A DNA stretch of 52,828 nt from Sedimentisphaerales bacterium (lineage in GTDB: Bacteria; Planctomycetota; Phycisphaerae; Sedimentisphaerales; Anaerobacaceae), in the NCBI GenBank assembly GCA_016933295.1, contig JAFGBG010000039.1, positions 1-52,828 on the forward strand, given 5' to 3'. Numbering within the stretch: position 1 is the first letter of the stretch; each line of letters opens with the position of its first letter. Shown here piece after piece: positions 8,832 to 17,930 of this stretch. A model generated the notes under the pieces. That model saw nothing but the letters and a program-made list of their open reading frames with translations, had not been told where the DNA came from and did no database searches. The position numbers and the translations under genes were made by a program.

Positions 8832-9949
8832 TTGTATGTTTTTGCGCTGGGGATAATAGCAAGCCACTTCCGGCCTTCGGGAAAATCGGTGTATTCGCCG
8901 AGGTTCTCGCCTTCGCCGGAGTAATGAAGTATCTTATCTTCGTCCGCAATCCAGATTGAACCGTCCGATCCATCAAGCTCGATTGAATCGCCGCCATAGT
9001 CAATGTTTAGAAGCAGGGAACATCGTGTGTCGTATTTCTGAGTATATTTTGTTACCGGCGCCAACCGATATAACTCCGAAAGCGTCTCAGGCCATTCTTC
9101 CTCATCGTCAAGCTTAGAAAAGTCACGTTTTCCGTATCCTGTAATCCAAACACTTCCATCGGATGGATTCACACGAACACAAGATGGATAAAAGGTTAGT
9201 TCTATCGATTTTAAAATTTTTCCATCAGGGGAAATATTGACTAATTTGTTCTTTCCGTAGTTTGTTGTTTGAGCAACTCTCTCTGCTACCCAGATAGAGC
9301 CATCTGGGCAAATATCTACTGAGAATGCTCCGGCGTTGTAAAAGCTTTGTGTCAGAGGTATCTTAAGTTCCTCTTGCAGGTCGGTATTGTATCTCCTGAT
9401 ATCAGCTCCAACAACCCAAATACAATTATGAGCCTGGTCCACGGCTATATCTGTTCCGCCACCATGTCTTGAATGCTTTTTGATAGTTCCCGTATTATCA
9501 ATGGCGTAAATGTTTTGTAAGTTTATTGCATAAATATAATTCTCTGTTATCACCGCTGATGCAAACAGACCCGATAAAGACCATAATTCTTTTCTTGTAG
9601 CTGTTTCGTTCATCAATAGTCTGTTTGATGAATTTTCGCATACTATAAAGAAACGTCCGTCTTCAGATATCGAAAGAGCGCTTCTGACGAAATTAATTCC
9701 TAAACTATCTCTATATTCTTTGATCTGTCCTTTTGAATTGAGCATTAGAACAGTATCTCCATATGGTGGTGTTCTAAGATTATTATCTTTGTCACAATCG
9801 TTCAGAATCAGGAGCTTCGGGACAACATCGTTTTTAGTTTCCTGCGAGGCGGTGCAAATTTCAGGCGCCTGTATTGCGGCAAAAACTGTCAGAGAAATAA
9901 GAATTAATTTCGTTGTGATTGAATTGAAAGGCTTTTGAGATAAATGCAT
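8828..9949 (-). CDS. secreted NHL/Vgb-like beta-propeller protein
   Basis: 373 residues with an N-terminal signal peptide (hydrophobic segment near 10-30). The body consists of repeated units with the pattern DGS(I/V)W(V/I)..., for example PDGSIWVAE, DGSVWITGYG and DGSIWIADED, typical of NHL or virginiamycin-lyase-like propeller blades. Such propellers bind ligands or act as lyases; no catalytic set was identified. The ATG at 9949 is preceded by GGAGGGG at seven bases. An ATG at 9964 would place this site inside the gene and is rejected. Its stop and that of the convergent DUF885 gene share the TTAA palindrome. Composition is more AT-rich than the biosynthetic genes. Confidence 0.7.
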   Translation of the reverse strand: MHLSQKPFNSITTKLILISLTVFAAIQAPEICTASQETKNDVVPKLLILNDCDKDNNLRTPPYGDTVLMLNSKGQIKEYRDSLGINFVRSALSISEDGRFFIVCENSSNRLLMNETATRKELWSLSGLFASAVITENYIYAINLQNIYAIDNTGTIKKHSRHGGGTDIAVDQAHNCIWVVGADIRRYNTDLQEELKIPLTQSFYNAGAFSVDICPDGSIWVAERVAQTTNYGKNKLVNISPDGKILKSIELTFYPSCVRVNPSDGSVWITGYGKRDFSKLDDEEEWPETLSELYRLAPVTKYTQKYDTRCSLLLNIDYGGDSIELDGSDGSIWIADEDKILHYSGEGENLGEYTDFPEGRKWLAIIPSAKTYN

Positions 9950-9999
9950 TATAATCCCCTCCATTAGTTATTGTTTTCTTAACGTTCCGAATGAGACTT

Positions 10000-10029
10000 A
10001 ATATACCGGCAAATTTACCATACAGTCAA
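10000..10029 (-). promoter_or_regulatory. sigma-70 promoter of the beta-propeller gene
   Basis: TTGACT (10029-10024), 18-base spacer, TATATT (10005-10000) on the minus strand, about 45 bases upstream of the chosen ATG. Confidence 0.65.
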
Positions 10030-10205
10030 CTCCGGCGAAATTTAGCTGCAAATCTGAAAAGATTCCCCATATTTTCGCTTACCTAAAATATGATATACGA
10101 CGAAAGTGATTTTTTCAACAAAAAAAGCGAATTCGTAAAAATATTTTAGACAATTACTTTGAATGAAAGGAATATACCCGAAAGTCCCCGATTAGTTTTA
10201 TCAAT

Positions 10206-10697
10206 TTACAGCCGGTAGAATTTTTCCCTGATAACTTCCGGAGTGAAAAGGCCCTGCGAGAGGAGTCTTTTTTTGATTTCCGGATCAGGCGAATCGAAAC
10301 GATAGTGCCATATCCGCTCGAAGCTGAGCGTATCTATCATATCGAGATCGATATAAACGTGTCCCGATTCGTAATGATAACTCATAACCACAATCGCATC
10401 GTAGCTGCTGAAATCATCCATTTGCACCGTCGGCGGCACGGAATTCGTATCGACCATGACATTATCGAGACAATCGACTTTTTCGAGAAAAGCCAGTGGG
10501 AAAATTCTTTTCCGGGCCTGTTCGAGTATTAACGGCGCGAACTCCGGATTGAAATTCCTTTTGGCGGCGCAGACTATCGCAAGCCTGCTGTATTTCTGCT
10601 GACGTTCCATACTGATACCGGCGGACATCTTCGTCTCGCAACCGAGTAATAAACTCGCCGTTATGACAGATGCCAGGATGAACCTAACGACTTTCAT
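10206..10697 (-). CDS. putative lipoprotein, unknown function
   Basis: 163 residues with a clear lipoprotein signal: MKVVRFILAS, a hydrophobic core and the lipobox LLLGC. The mature part contains a segment beginning SRLAIVCAAKRNF and a later YDAIVVMSYHY, suggestive of an alpha/beta fold, but no family was recognised. The ATG at 10697 is preferred over the in-frame ATG at 10703, because AGGAGG stands seven bases from the former and only one base from the latter. It is monocistronic, with its own promoter upstream. Confidence 0.7.
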   Translation of the reverse strand: MKVVRFILASVITASLLLGCETKMSAGISMERQQKYSRLAIVCAAKRNFNPEFAPLILEQARKRIFPLAFLEKVDCLDNVMVDTNSVPPTVQMDDFSSYDAIVVMSYHYESGHVYIDLDMIDTLSFERIWHYRFDSPDPEIKKRLLSQGLFTPEVIREKFYRL

Positions 10698-10769
10698 GGC
10701 CATGCCTCCTTGTCAGAGAATAATCGTATTTTTCACCCTTTCCCCCATGTAATAATTACACTAATCATT

Positions 10770-10799
10770 ATTATATATTCACACCCGGCAGGGCGTAAA
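10770..10799 (-). promoter_or_regulatory. candidate promoter of the lipoprotein gene
   Basis: TTTACG (10799-10794), 18-base spacer, perfect TATAAT (10775-10770) on the minus strand, about 70 bases before the start at 10697. Confidence 0.55.
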
Positions 10800-10881
10800 G
10801 AATATCGTTGGCAAATAACAAAAAAAGCGTAAAACCGCCGGAGTTGATGGTCGTATCGTTTGGTTCATTTTGTCTTGATTT

Positions 10882-12570
10882 TTAATAACCCGCGGCCTGG
10901 CCGTCTTTGCGTGATTCGGAAGCACCGTAATATACCTTTTTGTCGCTGTCGTATCGAATCGCCTGATAACCGCCGAAGTCGCCGACATTATATTGTATCT
11001 TATGCCCCATTTTTACTAATTCGCGGATATTTTCATATGGGATTGACGTTTCGAGATATACGATTCCGCCGTCTTCCATTTTTGAGCCGGTCGGCTGTGA
11101 TGAGCCGGTGTGCAGGATACGCGGGGCGTCTCCGGCTTCCTGGACGTCCATGCCGAAATCAATGATGTTCATTACAATCTGTGCCTGCATTTGGGGCTGT
11201 GCGCCGCCACCCATTACACCGAAGCTCATAAAAGGTTTGCCGTCTTTAGTTATGAACGCCGGAATAATCGTATGGAACGGCCTTTTATGCGGGGCATAGG
11301 TATTAAAATGTCCCTCTTCAAGATTAAACAATTCGCCGCGGTCCTGAAAAATGAATCCGAGTCCTGAAGGGCTGAGTCCGCATCCCATGCCGCGATAATT
11401 ACTCTGGATCAAAGATACCATATTGCCGTCTTTGTCGGCCACGGTCAGGTAAATCGTATCGCCTTCATCGAGCGAAGGATTTCCGGCGTCATAAGTTTTC
11501 GCCGCTTGCTGCGGATCGATAAGCTTTCTTCTCTGTGCGGCGTATTCTTTGGAGATTAACCAGCCGATCGGGATGTTATTAAAGGCCGGGTCGGCGTAAA
11601 ATTTCGCCCTGTCTTCGAAGGCAAGCTTTTTTGCCTCGACGAAATGATGGACATATTGGCGGCTGCCGAAGCCCATACTTTTGATATCATATCCTTCCAG
11701 AATATTCAGGATTTGCAGTGTTGTGATTCCCTGTCCGTTCGGCGGAAGTTCCCATACAGTATAGCCGCGATAGTCGGTTGATACCGGCTCTACCCATTCC
11801 GATTTATGGTCCGCCATGTCCTGATACGTAAGGAAGCCGCCCACTTTCTTCATAAAAGCATCGATATCCCGTGCGATTTCGCCCTTATAAAAGACGTCCC
11901 GGCCCTCTTTGGCGATTTTATCGAGCGTATTCGCCAGACGGGGATTTTTGAAAATCTCTCCTGCTTTCGGGGCGGGCATGAATGTTTCCTCGAATCCTTC
12001 GTATTCCTGTAAAAGCGGCACGCTTTTCTGCCAGTAATAGGCAATCAAATCCGAGACGGGGAAGCCCTCTCTGGCATAGGAAATTGCCGGATTGAGAATC
12101 GTTTGCATGGGCAGTCTGCCGAATTTTTCGTGCATTTCGAACCAGCCGTCGACGCAGCCCGGGACGGTGACGGGAAGCGGACCGTGCGAAGGGATTTTTT
12201 CCAATTCGAGCTCTTTAAAATGCTCGAGAGTTAGTGAATACGGCGAACGTCCGCTTGCATTGAGTCCGTAAAGTTTCTGCGTTTTTGCATCCCATATTAT
12301 TGCAAACAAATCGCCGCCGATACCGTTACCGGTCGGTTCGACAAGCCCGAGCATTGCGTTGGCGGCAATTGCCGCATCGACGGCGTTTCCTCCCTGTTTC
12401 AAAATATCAATTGCCACCTGTGTTGCAAGGGGCTGGCTTGTCGCCGCCATTCCATGTGCGGCAATAACTCGTGAACGACTGGCAAACGGCTTGCCTGTAA
12501 TGCGATCCATTGCCGATGACTGTTGTATTGTAATAAGTGATAAAATAAATGTGATAAATATCGCTCTCAT
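10882..12570 (-). CDS. ggt: gamma-glutamyltransferase (NTN hydrolase)
   Basis: Secreted or periplasmic enzyme that cleaves or transfers the gamma-glutamyl group of glutathione and related compounds. The N-terminus is a signal peptide (MRAIFITFILSLITIQQSSA). The proenzyme is expected to self-cleave before the nucleophile Thr372 (EGDTIYLTVADKDGNM); the Val-x-Asp-x-x-Gly-Asn context is conserved. GGNAVDAAIAANAMLG and GIGGDLFAI are the usual N-terminal motifs, and GVMGGGAQPQMQ matches the C-terminal glycine-rich loop. The substrate arginine region reads NASGRSP, as in acylase-like members, so the exact substrate is open. The ATG follows AGGGAG. It is the last gene of a four-gene minus-strand group. 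Confidence 0.92.
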   Translation of the reverse strand: MRAIFITFILSLITIQQSSAMDRITGKPFASRSRVIAAHGMAATSQPLATQVAIDILKQGGNAVDAAIAANAMLGLVEPTGNGIGGDLFAIIWDAKTQKLYGLNASGRSPYSLTLEHFKELELEKIPSHGPLPVTVPGCVDGWFEMHEKFGRLPMQTILNPAISYAREGFPVSDLIAYYWQKSVPLLQEYEGFEETFMPAPKAGEIFKNPRLANTLDKIAKEGRDVFYKGEIARDIDAFMKKVGGFLTYQDMADHKSEWVEPVSTDYRGYTVWELPPNGQGITTLQILNILEGYDIKSMGFGSRQYVHHFVEAKKLAFEDRAKFYADPAFNNIPIGWLISKEYAAQRRKLIDPQQAAKTYDAGNPSLDEGDTIYLTVADKDGNMVSLIQSNYRGMGCGLSPSGLGFIFQDRGELFNLEEGHFNTYAPHKRPFHTIIPAFITKDGKPFMSFGVMGGGAQPQMQAQIVMNIIDFGMDVQEAGDAPRILHTGSSQPTGSKMEDGGIVYLETSIPYENIRELVKMGHKIQYNVGDFGGYQAIRYDSDKKVYYGASESRKDGQAAGY

Positions 12571-12602
12571 ACTATCTCCCTGATTTTTTAGAAAAGAAAC
12601 TT

Positions 12603-13214
12603 TTACTGATTATCGAAGCGTCTGTCGATAATGAATGTATCCGGCGGCAGGGGAATCCGGTTTAAGTCAACAATATTCGCATCCGTAATCAGGATAATAT
12701 CCGCTCTGGCTCTGTGGCGAACATCCGACAGATTCTGCTCATCGTAAGGAATCCATTTGCCGTCTTTTTCGACTACGTATTCGGGCAACTCACCGGAATG
12801 CGATGTAATGGAGGAAAATTCCACCGGGCTGGTTCGAAGTATGCTTCCATCGTTCATTTTTACCGGTTCAGTCGATGGCCACAGGATGCGAACGCCGGAT
12901 TTGAGGACTGTGCCGCTGAGGTCGTATTTCGAAGGGCTTTTTTCGAGAATCAAAGGCGACCCTTTGCTCTTGAGCTTTAGAATCTCGGGCCAGGCCTGCT
13001 CGAATTTCTCTCTGTTATCGAACGACAGCTCGAATATTGTTTCCCTGATATCGTTGCCGGCATCGACGACGACCGTCTGCTGCCTATACGGCTCAAGCTG
13101 TTTTGGCCACGGGCCGGGCCATTTGCCTTTTTGCCAGATTATTATCGATGCCAGCGATAACGACGCCGTAAAAAGTACGGCAAAAAAAGCAAAAAAAAAC
13201 TTCCTTGAACGCAT
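12603..13214 (-). CDS. membrane-anchored protein, unknown function
   Basis: 203 residues; not recognised. A positively charged start (MRSRKFFF) and a hydrophobic segment to about residue 25 indicate a membrane anchor or uncleaved signal, with the rest outside the cytoplasm. A WPGPWPKQ motif follows. The C-terminal half ends in RADIILITDANIVDLNRIP. AAGGAG stands seven bases before the ATG. It is 32 bases upstream of the gamma-glutamyltransferase gene and 33 bases downstream of the next gene, so the three are probably co-transcribed. Confidence 0.65.
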   Translation of the reverse strand: MRSRKFFFAFFAVLFTASLSLASIIIWQKGKWPGPWPKQLEPYRQQTVVVDAGNDIRETIFELSFDNREKFEQAWPEILKLKSKGSPLILEKSPSKYDLSGTVLKSGVRILWPSTEPVKMNDGSILRTSPVEFSSITSHSGELPEYVVEKDGKWIPYDEQNLSDVRHRARADIILITDANIVDLNRIPLPPDTFIIDRRFDNQ

Positions 13215-13247
13215 TATCAGTCTCCTTATAAGGCTCAGGCTTTGCTT

Positions 13248-13754
13248 TTACTGCTGTTGATTTTCTATGATAGTAATTTGAAGTCCTCTTTTTTCGAGAA
13301 TTTGTTTTGTGTCACCTGATATTGTAGTCGGCGCGACTATGACAATTTCTATATTCGGTCGCCCGGAAGGACGAATCCGTTCGCTCGCTTCGAGCAGCGG
13401 CCGGTCGATATCCAGAGAATTCATTCCGCCGACGACTATTCTATGATAAAGTGCACTGCCGGAGGCTTGCCAAAATTCTTTTTTTAGCATTTTAATAAAC
13501 CATGGAAAATCCTGCTTTTTGACGACCGGGATATGTGAGCCGAAATAACCGGTCCAGCCATCGGGTAAGTCAAGTTTTTCTTTTAATACTACATCTAAAA
13601 GGTAGCCCATATTTTCTCTGTATTCCGGCGAAAATTCATTTACAGGATAAAACTCTTCTTTTTCCCGGGATTTATATTTATAGATGTAAGCCGCCGTAAT
13701 ACCCGCGCAACAAATAATAATAAGAATCGATATTAAAATCTCTTTCCCGCTCAT
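13248..13754 (-). CDS. single-pass membrane protein, unknown function
   Basis: 168 residues; no family recognised. One N-terminal membrane helix (residues 5-24, rich in isoleucine) is followed by KYKSREKEE and a soluble region in which VVGGMNSLDIDRPLLEASERI and IEIVIVAPTTIS suggest an alpha/beta domain. Its soluble tail resembles in style that of the neighbouring 203-residue protein, and both are anchored the same way, so they may work together; this is inference from co-location only. Confidence 0.6.
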   Translation of the reverse strand: MSGKEILISILIIICCAGITAAYIYKYKSREKEEFYPVNEFSPEYRENMGYLLDVVLKEKLDLPDGWTGYFGSHIPVVKKQDFPWFIKMLKKEFWQASGSALYHRIVVGGMNSLDIDRPLLEASERIRPSGRPNIEIVIVAPTTISGDTKQILEKRGLQITIIENQQQ

Positions 13755-13808
13755 GTCGAATCCGTCTTTAAGAGCTTTTGAAAAAACAACGGCTTATAGA
13801 TCGGTGTT

Positions 13809-14168
13809 TTACTGTTCCACTATGGAACCAATAACAATCAGCACTATAATAAAAAGAAGAACAGCGATATTAAGAATAAGTCCAATTATCGCGAAGACCT
13901 TTTTTCTGCTGCTCTGGATTGCTCCGGCTATTCCCAATACTGCGCCGACGAGGTGCGCTATCATTCCCAGTATAATGAACAATCCTACAAATGCAAAAGC
14001 GGCCTCGTTATCATACTGCCGGGCAGTTGCAGCCAGAATTCCCGCGAAGATAATAACCAGTAATGTTATAAAGCCCTGAGCAAGAGCGATTATAAAAGAT
14101 GCGATTCCCATGCGCGAATGTTTCTTTGGAATATAGTACTGCTCCTGTGGAATTGTGCCGTAATCCAT
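13809..14168 (-). CDS. DUF4190-like small membrane protein
   Basis: 119 residues: a short soluble, tyrosine- and proline-containing N-terminus (IPQEQYYIPKKHSRMG), then three hydrophobic segments with the GIASFIIAL / LVGAVLGIAGAIQSSRKK / FAIIGLILNIAVLL layout of DUF4190-type proteins. Function is unknown. The ATG follows GGAG by seven bases, and a good promoter lies immediately upstream, inside the 78-base gap to polA. It probably heads the operon that ends with gamma-glutamyltransferase. Confidence 0.65.
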   Translation of the reverse strand: MDYGTIPQEQYYIPKKHSRMGIASFIIALAQGFITLLVIIFAGILAATARQYDNEAAFAFVGLFIILGMIAHLVGAVLGIAGAIQSSRKKVFAIIGLILNIAVLLFIIVLIVIGSIVEQ

Positions 14169-14217
14169 ACCGAATCTCCCTTCTTAGAGTCAAATCTGAT
14201 ATATTTTACTTCAACAT

Positions 14218-14245
14218 ATTCTATTATGTGAAGCGGCTTTGTCAA
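14218..14245 (-). promoter_or_regulatory. sigma-70 promoter of the DUF4190-to-ggt operon
   Basis: TTGACA (14245-14240), 16-base spacer, TAGAAT (14223-14218) on the minus strand. The -35 box starts right behind the polA stop codon. Confidence 0.65.
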
Positions 14246-14246
14246 A

Positions 14247-16970
14247 TTAACTTAGCCAGTTCGGGCCGATTGTGATATCAACTTTCATAGGGACATCGAG
14301 CTTAATGGCGCCGGACATCTGCTCCTCTATCCATCCGGCGTGTTCCTGTGCCTCGGCTTCGGGCAGCTCGAAAACAAGCTCGTCGTGCACCTGTAAAATC
14401 ATTTTGACCGGCAGGTTTTCGGTCTCGATTTTTTCCTGGATTTTTATCATCGCCACTTTTATCAAATCGGCGGCGGAACCCTGGACGACGGTATTGACGG
14501 CCAGGCGTTCGGCCTGCGAACGTTTGCCTGCATTTCTACTGTTGAGGTTCACAATGGGCCGCCGGCGGTGCAGAATCGTCTCTGCATAGCCGCTTCGTTT
14601 TGCGAGTTCGATGCAATCGTCCATGAACTTGCGAATCGAGCCGTAGCGGGCGTAATAATCTTCTATGAATTTTTTCGCTTCCGACTGAGTAATTCCGATA
14701 GTTCGTGAGAGTCCGAACGGCCCCTGGCCGTAAATTATGCCGAAATTCACTGCCTTGCAGCGAGAACGCATCTCACTGGTCACCTGATCGATGGGGCAGT
14801 TGAATATCTGCGAGGCCACAAAGCTGTGGATGTCCCTGTCTTCTGCAAAAGCTTTCATCAAAGCCGGGTCCTTCGAGAAATGCGCCAGCAGCCGCAGCTC
14901 GATTTGTGAATAGTCGGCGCTTAAAATGCAGTCATTTTTGTCTTTGGGCACAAACGCCGAACGCACCTTACTACCGAGCTCCGTGCGGATGGGAATATTT
15001 TGCAGGTTCGGGTCGCTTGAGCTTAATCGTCCCGTGGCGGTTACGGTCTGGTTGAATGAAGCGTGCACACGTGACGTCCGGGGATGAATCAGCGAACCGA
15101 GCTTATCTACATAAGTATTTTTCAGCTTGCTCAACATGCGGTATTGCAAAATCAATTCGATAATCGGATGCTGGTCGGTCAATTGATCGAGCACCGCCGC
15201 ATCCGTGCTGGGGCCGGTTTTTGAGACGCGAACCGGAGGCAGGTTTAATTTATCGAAGAGAATCTCGGCGAGCTGCTTCGGCGAATCGATATTAAAGACC
15301 TCGCCGGCGTGCTCGTATATCCGCTCGGTAACATCTTTTAGCGTCTCTGAAATTTCGCCGGACATTTTTCGCAGCAGGCCGGTATCGAGCGAGACGCCGT
15401 TATATTCCATCGCGGCAAGTACCGGAACAAGCGGCATTTCGAGATGCTCGAATAACTGCCGCAATTGCGGCTCGGCTTCTAATTTTTCTTTGAGATACAG
15501 GTACAACCGGTACGTTATATCGGCGTCCTCGGCTGCATATTCGCACGCCGCAGAGGTATCGACCATATCGAACGTGAGCTGGTTTTTGCCCTTGCCGATA
15601 AGGGCAGAGATTGGAATGCAGTCGTAATCCAAAAAATCCGCCGCCATATTATCCATCGAGTGACTTCGGCCCGGGTCCAGGCAATAGGAAGCGACCATCG
15701 TATCGAAATAAACACCATCAACCGGCAGCAGGGCGTTTCGCAGCACGAGCAGGTCGTATTTGATGTTCTGGCCGATCTTCTTTATGTTTTTGTCCGCGAG
15801 GACGGGAGCCAGCTTCGGACGTATCGCGTTTATATCCAGATGCTTTGCGCCTAAGGGCGCTTTTATAGGCAGATAATAGCCGCGATGAGTTTGCCAGGAA
15901 AAGCTCATTCCGACAAGCTCGGCGCGCATCGGATAAATCGACGTCGTCTCGGTATCTACGGCGAAAAGTTTTTGCTTTTTCAGCTCGGCGAAAAATTCCT
16001 CGAATTTTTCCTGCGTATCGATCAGCCGGTAATCTTTTGCCGGCTGCCTGGTGTCATCCGAATCGAGTTTTTTTCCTTTAATGTCTGAACTGCCGGTTGC
16101 CGGCGCCGAACTTTCCGTCAAACCCAACTGATTCAGCAGGCGGCTAAAACCAAGCTCAGAAAATATTTCGGCGAGTTTAGCCTCATCGATTCCGCCGAGA
16201 CGCAAATTTTTATAATCGATTTCGAAGGGGATGTGACAATCGATAGTGACTAATTTTTTGCTTAAAAACGCCTGTTCTTTGAATTTGCGAAGATTTTCGC
16301 CGCGTTTGCCCTTGATTTCATCGACATGTTCGTAGAGATTCTCCATGGTGCCGTATTTTTGTATCCAGTCCATCGCGGTTTTCGGGCCGACGTCGGGCAC
16401 GCCGGGGACATTGTCCGAGGTGTCACCCTGGAGGGCAAGACAATCGATAAACTGCTCCGGCTTAATCCCCATTTTCTCCGCCAATGCGGCAACGTCGGTA
16501 ATCGTGTCGGTCTTGATGTCGTACATACTGATATGTTCGTCGAGCAACTGCAGCAGGTCCTTATCCTTGGAGCAGATGATGGATTCGTAACCGTCCGCAG
16601 CGGCTTTTTTAGCCAATGTCCCGATGATATCGTCCGCCTCGAAACCATCGATGCGAAGAGTGGGGATATTCATCGCTCTCAAAATCTGCTCGATACGACC
16701 GATTTGAGCCGGCAGGTCGTCCGGCATCGGCGGACGATTGGCCTTGTATTCGGCGAAAATATCGCTTCGAAACGTAGGGGCTTTGGAATCCATCGCGACC
16801 GCGAGCAAATCGGGATTATGCCGCTGGATAAGCCCGACAAGAGCTTGTGTGAAAATATACGTAGCCTTGGTCGGCTCACCGCTCGGGCTGGTAAGCCGCT
16901 GCCGCATTGGTGCGTAATAAGCGGCGTAAATATGAGCATGACCGTCGATAATATAGAGCTTCTTTGCCAT
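14247..16970 (-). CDS. polA: DNA polymerase I
   Basis: Repair and Okazaki-fragment polymerase, 907 residues, with all three domains. The 5'-3' exonuclease occupies 1-290 (GFEADDIIGTLA, 109-120; QGDTSDNVPG, 181-190). The 3'-5' exonuclease looks active: DTETTS (D339, E341), NIKYD (N402, D406) and YAAED (Y478, D482) are all kept. Polymerase motifs are DYSQIELR (D686), RSRCKAVNFGIIYG (K739, F743, Y747) and VHDE (861-864). Phe at 743 predicts discrimination against dideoxynucleotides, as in E. coli. The ATG at 16970 is chosen over a TTG two codons earlier; no clear ribosome-binding site precedes it, and a TATTAT box lies about 13 bases upstream, so a near-leaderless transcript is possible. Confidence 0.97.
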   Translation of the reverse strand: MAKKLYIIDGHAHIYAAYYAPMRQRLTSPSGEPTKATYIFTQALVGLIQRHNPDLLAVAMDSKAPTFRSDIFAEYKANRPPMPDDLPAQIGRIEQILRAMNIPTLRIDGFEADDIIGTLAKKAAADGYESIICSKDKDLLQLLDEHISMYDIKTDTITDVAALAEKMGIKPEQFIDCLALQGDTSDNVPGVPDVGPKTAMDWIQKYGTMENLYEHVDEIKGKRGENLRKFKEQAFLSKKLVTIDCHIPFEIDYKNLRLGGIDEAKLAEIFSELGFSRLLNQLGLTESSAPATGSSDIKGKKLDSDDTRQPAKDYRLIDTQEKFEEFFAELKKQKLFAVDTETTSIYPMRAELVGMSFSWQTHRGYYLPIKAPLGAKHLDINAIRPKLAPVLADKNIKKIGQNIKYDLLVLRNALLPVDGVYFDTMVASYCLDPGRSHSMDNMAADFLDYDCIPISALIGKGKNQLTFDMVDTSAACEYAAEDADITYRLYLYLKEKLEAEPQLRQLFEHLEMPLVPVLAAMEYNGVSLDTGLLRKMSGEISETLKDVTERIYEHAGEVFNIDSPKQLAEILFDKLNLPPVRVSKTGPSTDAAVLDQLTDQHPIIELILQYRMLSKLKNTYVDKLGSLIHPRTSRVHASFNQTVTATGRLSSSDPNLQNIPIRTELGSKVRSAFVPKDKNDCILSADYSQIELRLLAHFSKDPALMKAFAEDRDIHSFVASQIFNCPIDQVTSEMRSRCKAVNFGIIYGQGPFGLSRTIGITQSEAKKFIEDYYARYGSIRKFMDDCIELAKRSGYAETILHRRRPIVNLNSRNAGKRSQAERLAVNTVVQGSAADLIKVAMIKIQEKIETENLPVKMILQVHDELVFELPEAEAQEHAGWIEEQMSGAIKLDVPMKVDITIGPNWLS

Positions 16971-17099
16971 AGCCAACAGTATAATACTGCGTTTAACAAT
17001 TCGCCATAAGTTTTATGAATTCTAAATCCGGGTTTTTCTTTTTTCAATGGACAATACCTGCCCGAATAATTGCATTTACAATTCTTCGTGCTAAAATAG

Positions 17100-17891
17100 T
17101 TAGTCGCACACCATCCAGTATCGCCCGCCTCTACGCAGGACCTTCGTCGAAATTCCATATAGGCGCCGAATCAGTTCCGAAGAGATGACTTTTTTCGTGA
17201 GGTCGTTTTCAATCACTTTTCCACCGGCAAGCACCAGAGTCTTTTCAAAAATCGGTACGATTTCTTCTATTCGGTGAGTAACAAAAATCAGCCCCATTTC
17301 CTGCTGGATTTGTGCCAGGTTTTGAATCGACTTCAGAAGCGTTTCGCGCCCGCCCGGGTCCAGACCGGCACAAGGCTCGTCGAGAATCAACAATAACGGG
17401 GCGGCCATCCTGGCACGTGAGATTAATACCCTTTGTTTCTCTCCCTGCGAAAGTGTGCCGAACTTTTGGTTCGCAAGATGAGCACAATCCATCTCGGAAA
17501 GAAACTGCCTCGCCTTGGTATAATCGGATTGCCTCAACTTTTGCCCGGCGTATTCCCAGAGTCCCAGTTGCGCATATTTGCCTGAAACGACTGTGCGAAT
17601 CACGACTTCATCCGGCGGAATCTGATCTACGAGTGAGACCGTAACCCAGCCGATATTTTTTCTCAACTCTCTGAGGTCAACCAGGTCACTGCCGTTTCTG
17701 TATATTTTTCCGCCGGCGTTCGGCCAGATATAGCCGCAGGCAATTTTTAACAGCGTAGTTTTTCCAGCACCATTGGGCCCTAAAATCACCCAGTGCTCAC
17801 CCTTGTTGACCCGCCAGGTGACGCGACTCAAAATTATCTTATTGTCGATTTTGTAACCGACCTTGCGAATATCGAGTATAGGCTGTTCCAT
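17100..17891 (-). CDS. stand-alone ABC ATPase, YlmA/ModF-like
   Basis: 263 residues, one complete ABC domain: Walker A GPNGAGKTT (38-46), signature LSQGEKQRV, Walker B LLLILDEP, D-loop and the switch histidine in VTHRIEE. No membrane segments and no permease gene nearby; the neighbours are polA downstream and a Ca/Na antiporter 39 bases upstream. The overall sequence resembles YlmA-type soluble ABC proteins whose transporter partner is unknown. It could serve a permease encoded elsewhere, or have a non-transport role. Confidence 0.85.
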   Translation of the reverse strand: MEQPILDIRKVGYKIDNKIILSRVTWRVNKGEHWVILGPNGAGKTTLLKIACGYIWPNAGGKIYRNGSDLVDLRELRKNIGWVTVSLVDQIPPDEVVIRTVVSGKYAQLGLWEYAGQKLRQSDYTKARQFLSEMDCAHLANQKFGTLSQGEKQRVLISRARMAAPLLLILDEPCAGLDPGGRETLLKSIQNLAQIQQEMGLIFVTHRIEEIVPIFEKTLVLAGGKVIENDLTKKVISSELIRRLYGISTKVLRRGGRYWMVCD

Positions 17892-17930
17892 AATCTCCGA
17901 TACCTGGGAAAATGCGGCATAAAATCGGTT

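Noticed and set aside
16326-17009. 227-codon plus-strand frame opposite the polA start
   Set aside because: The minus strand carries intact 5'-3' exonuclease motifs; the plus frame is a by-product of its codon use.
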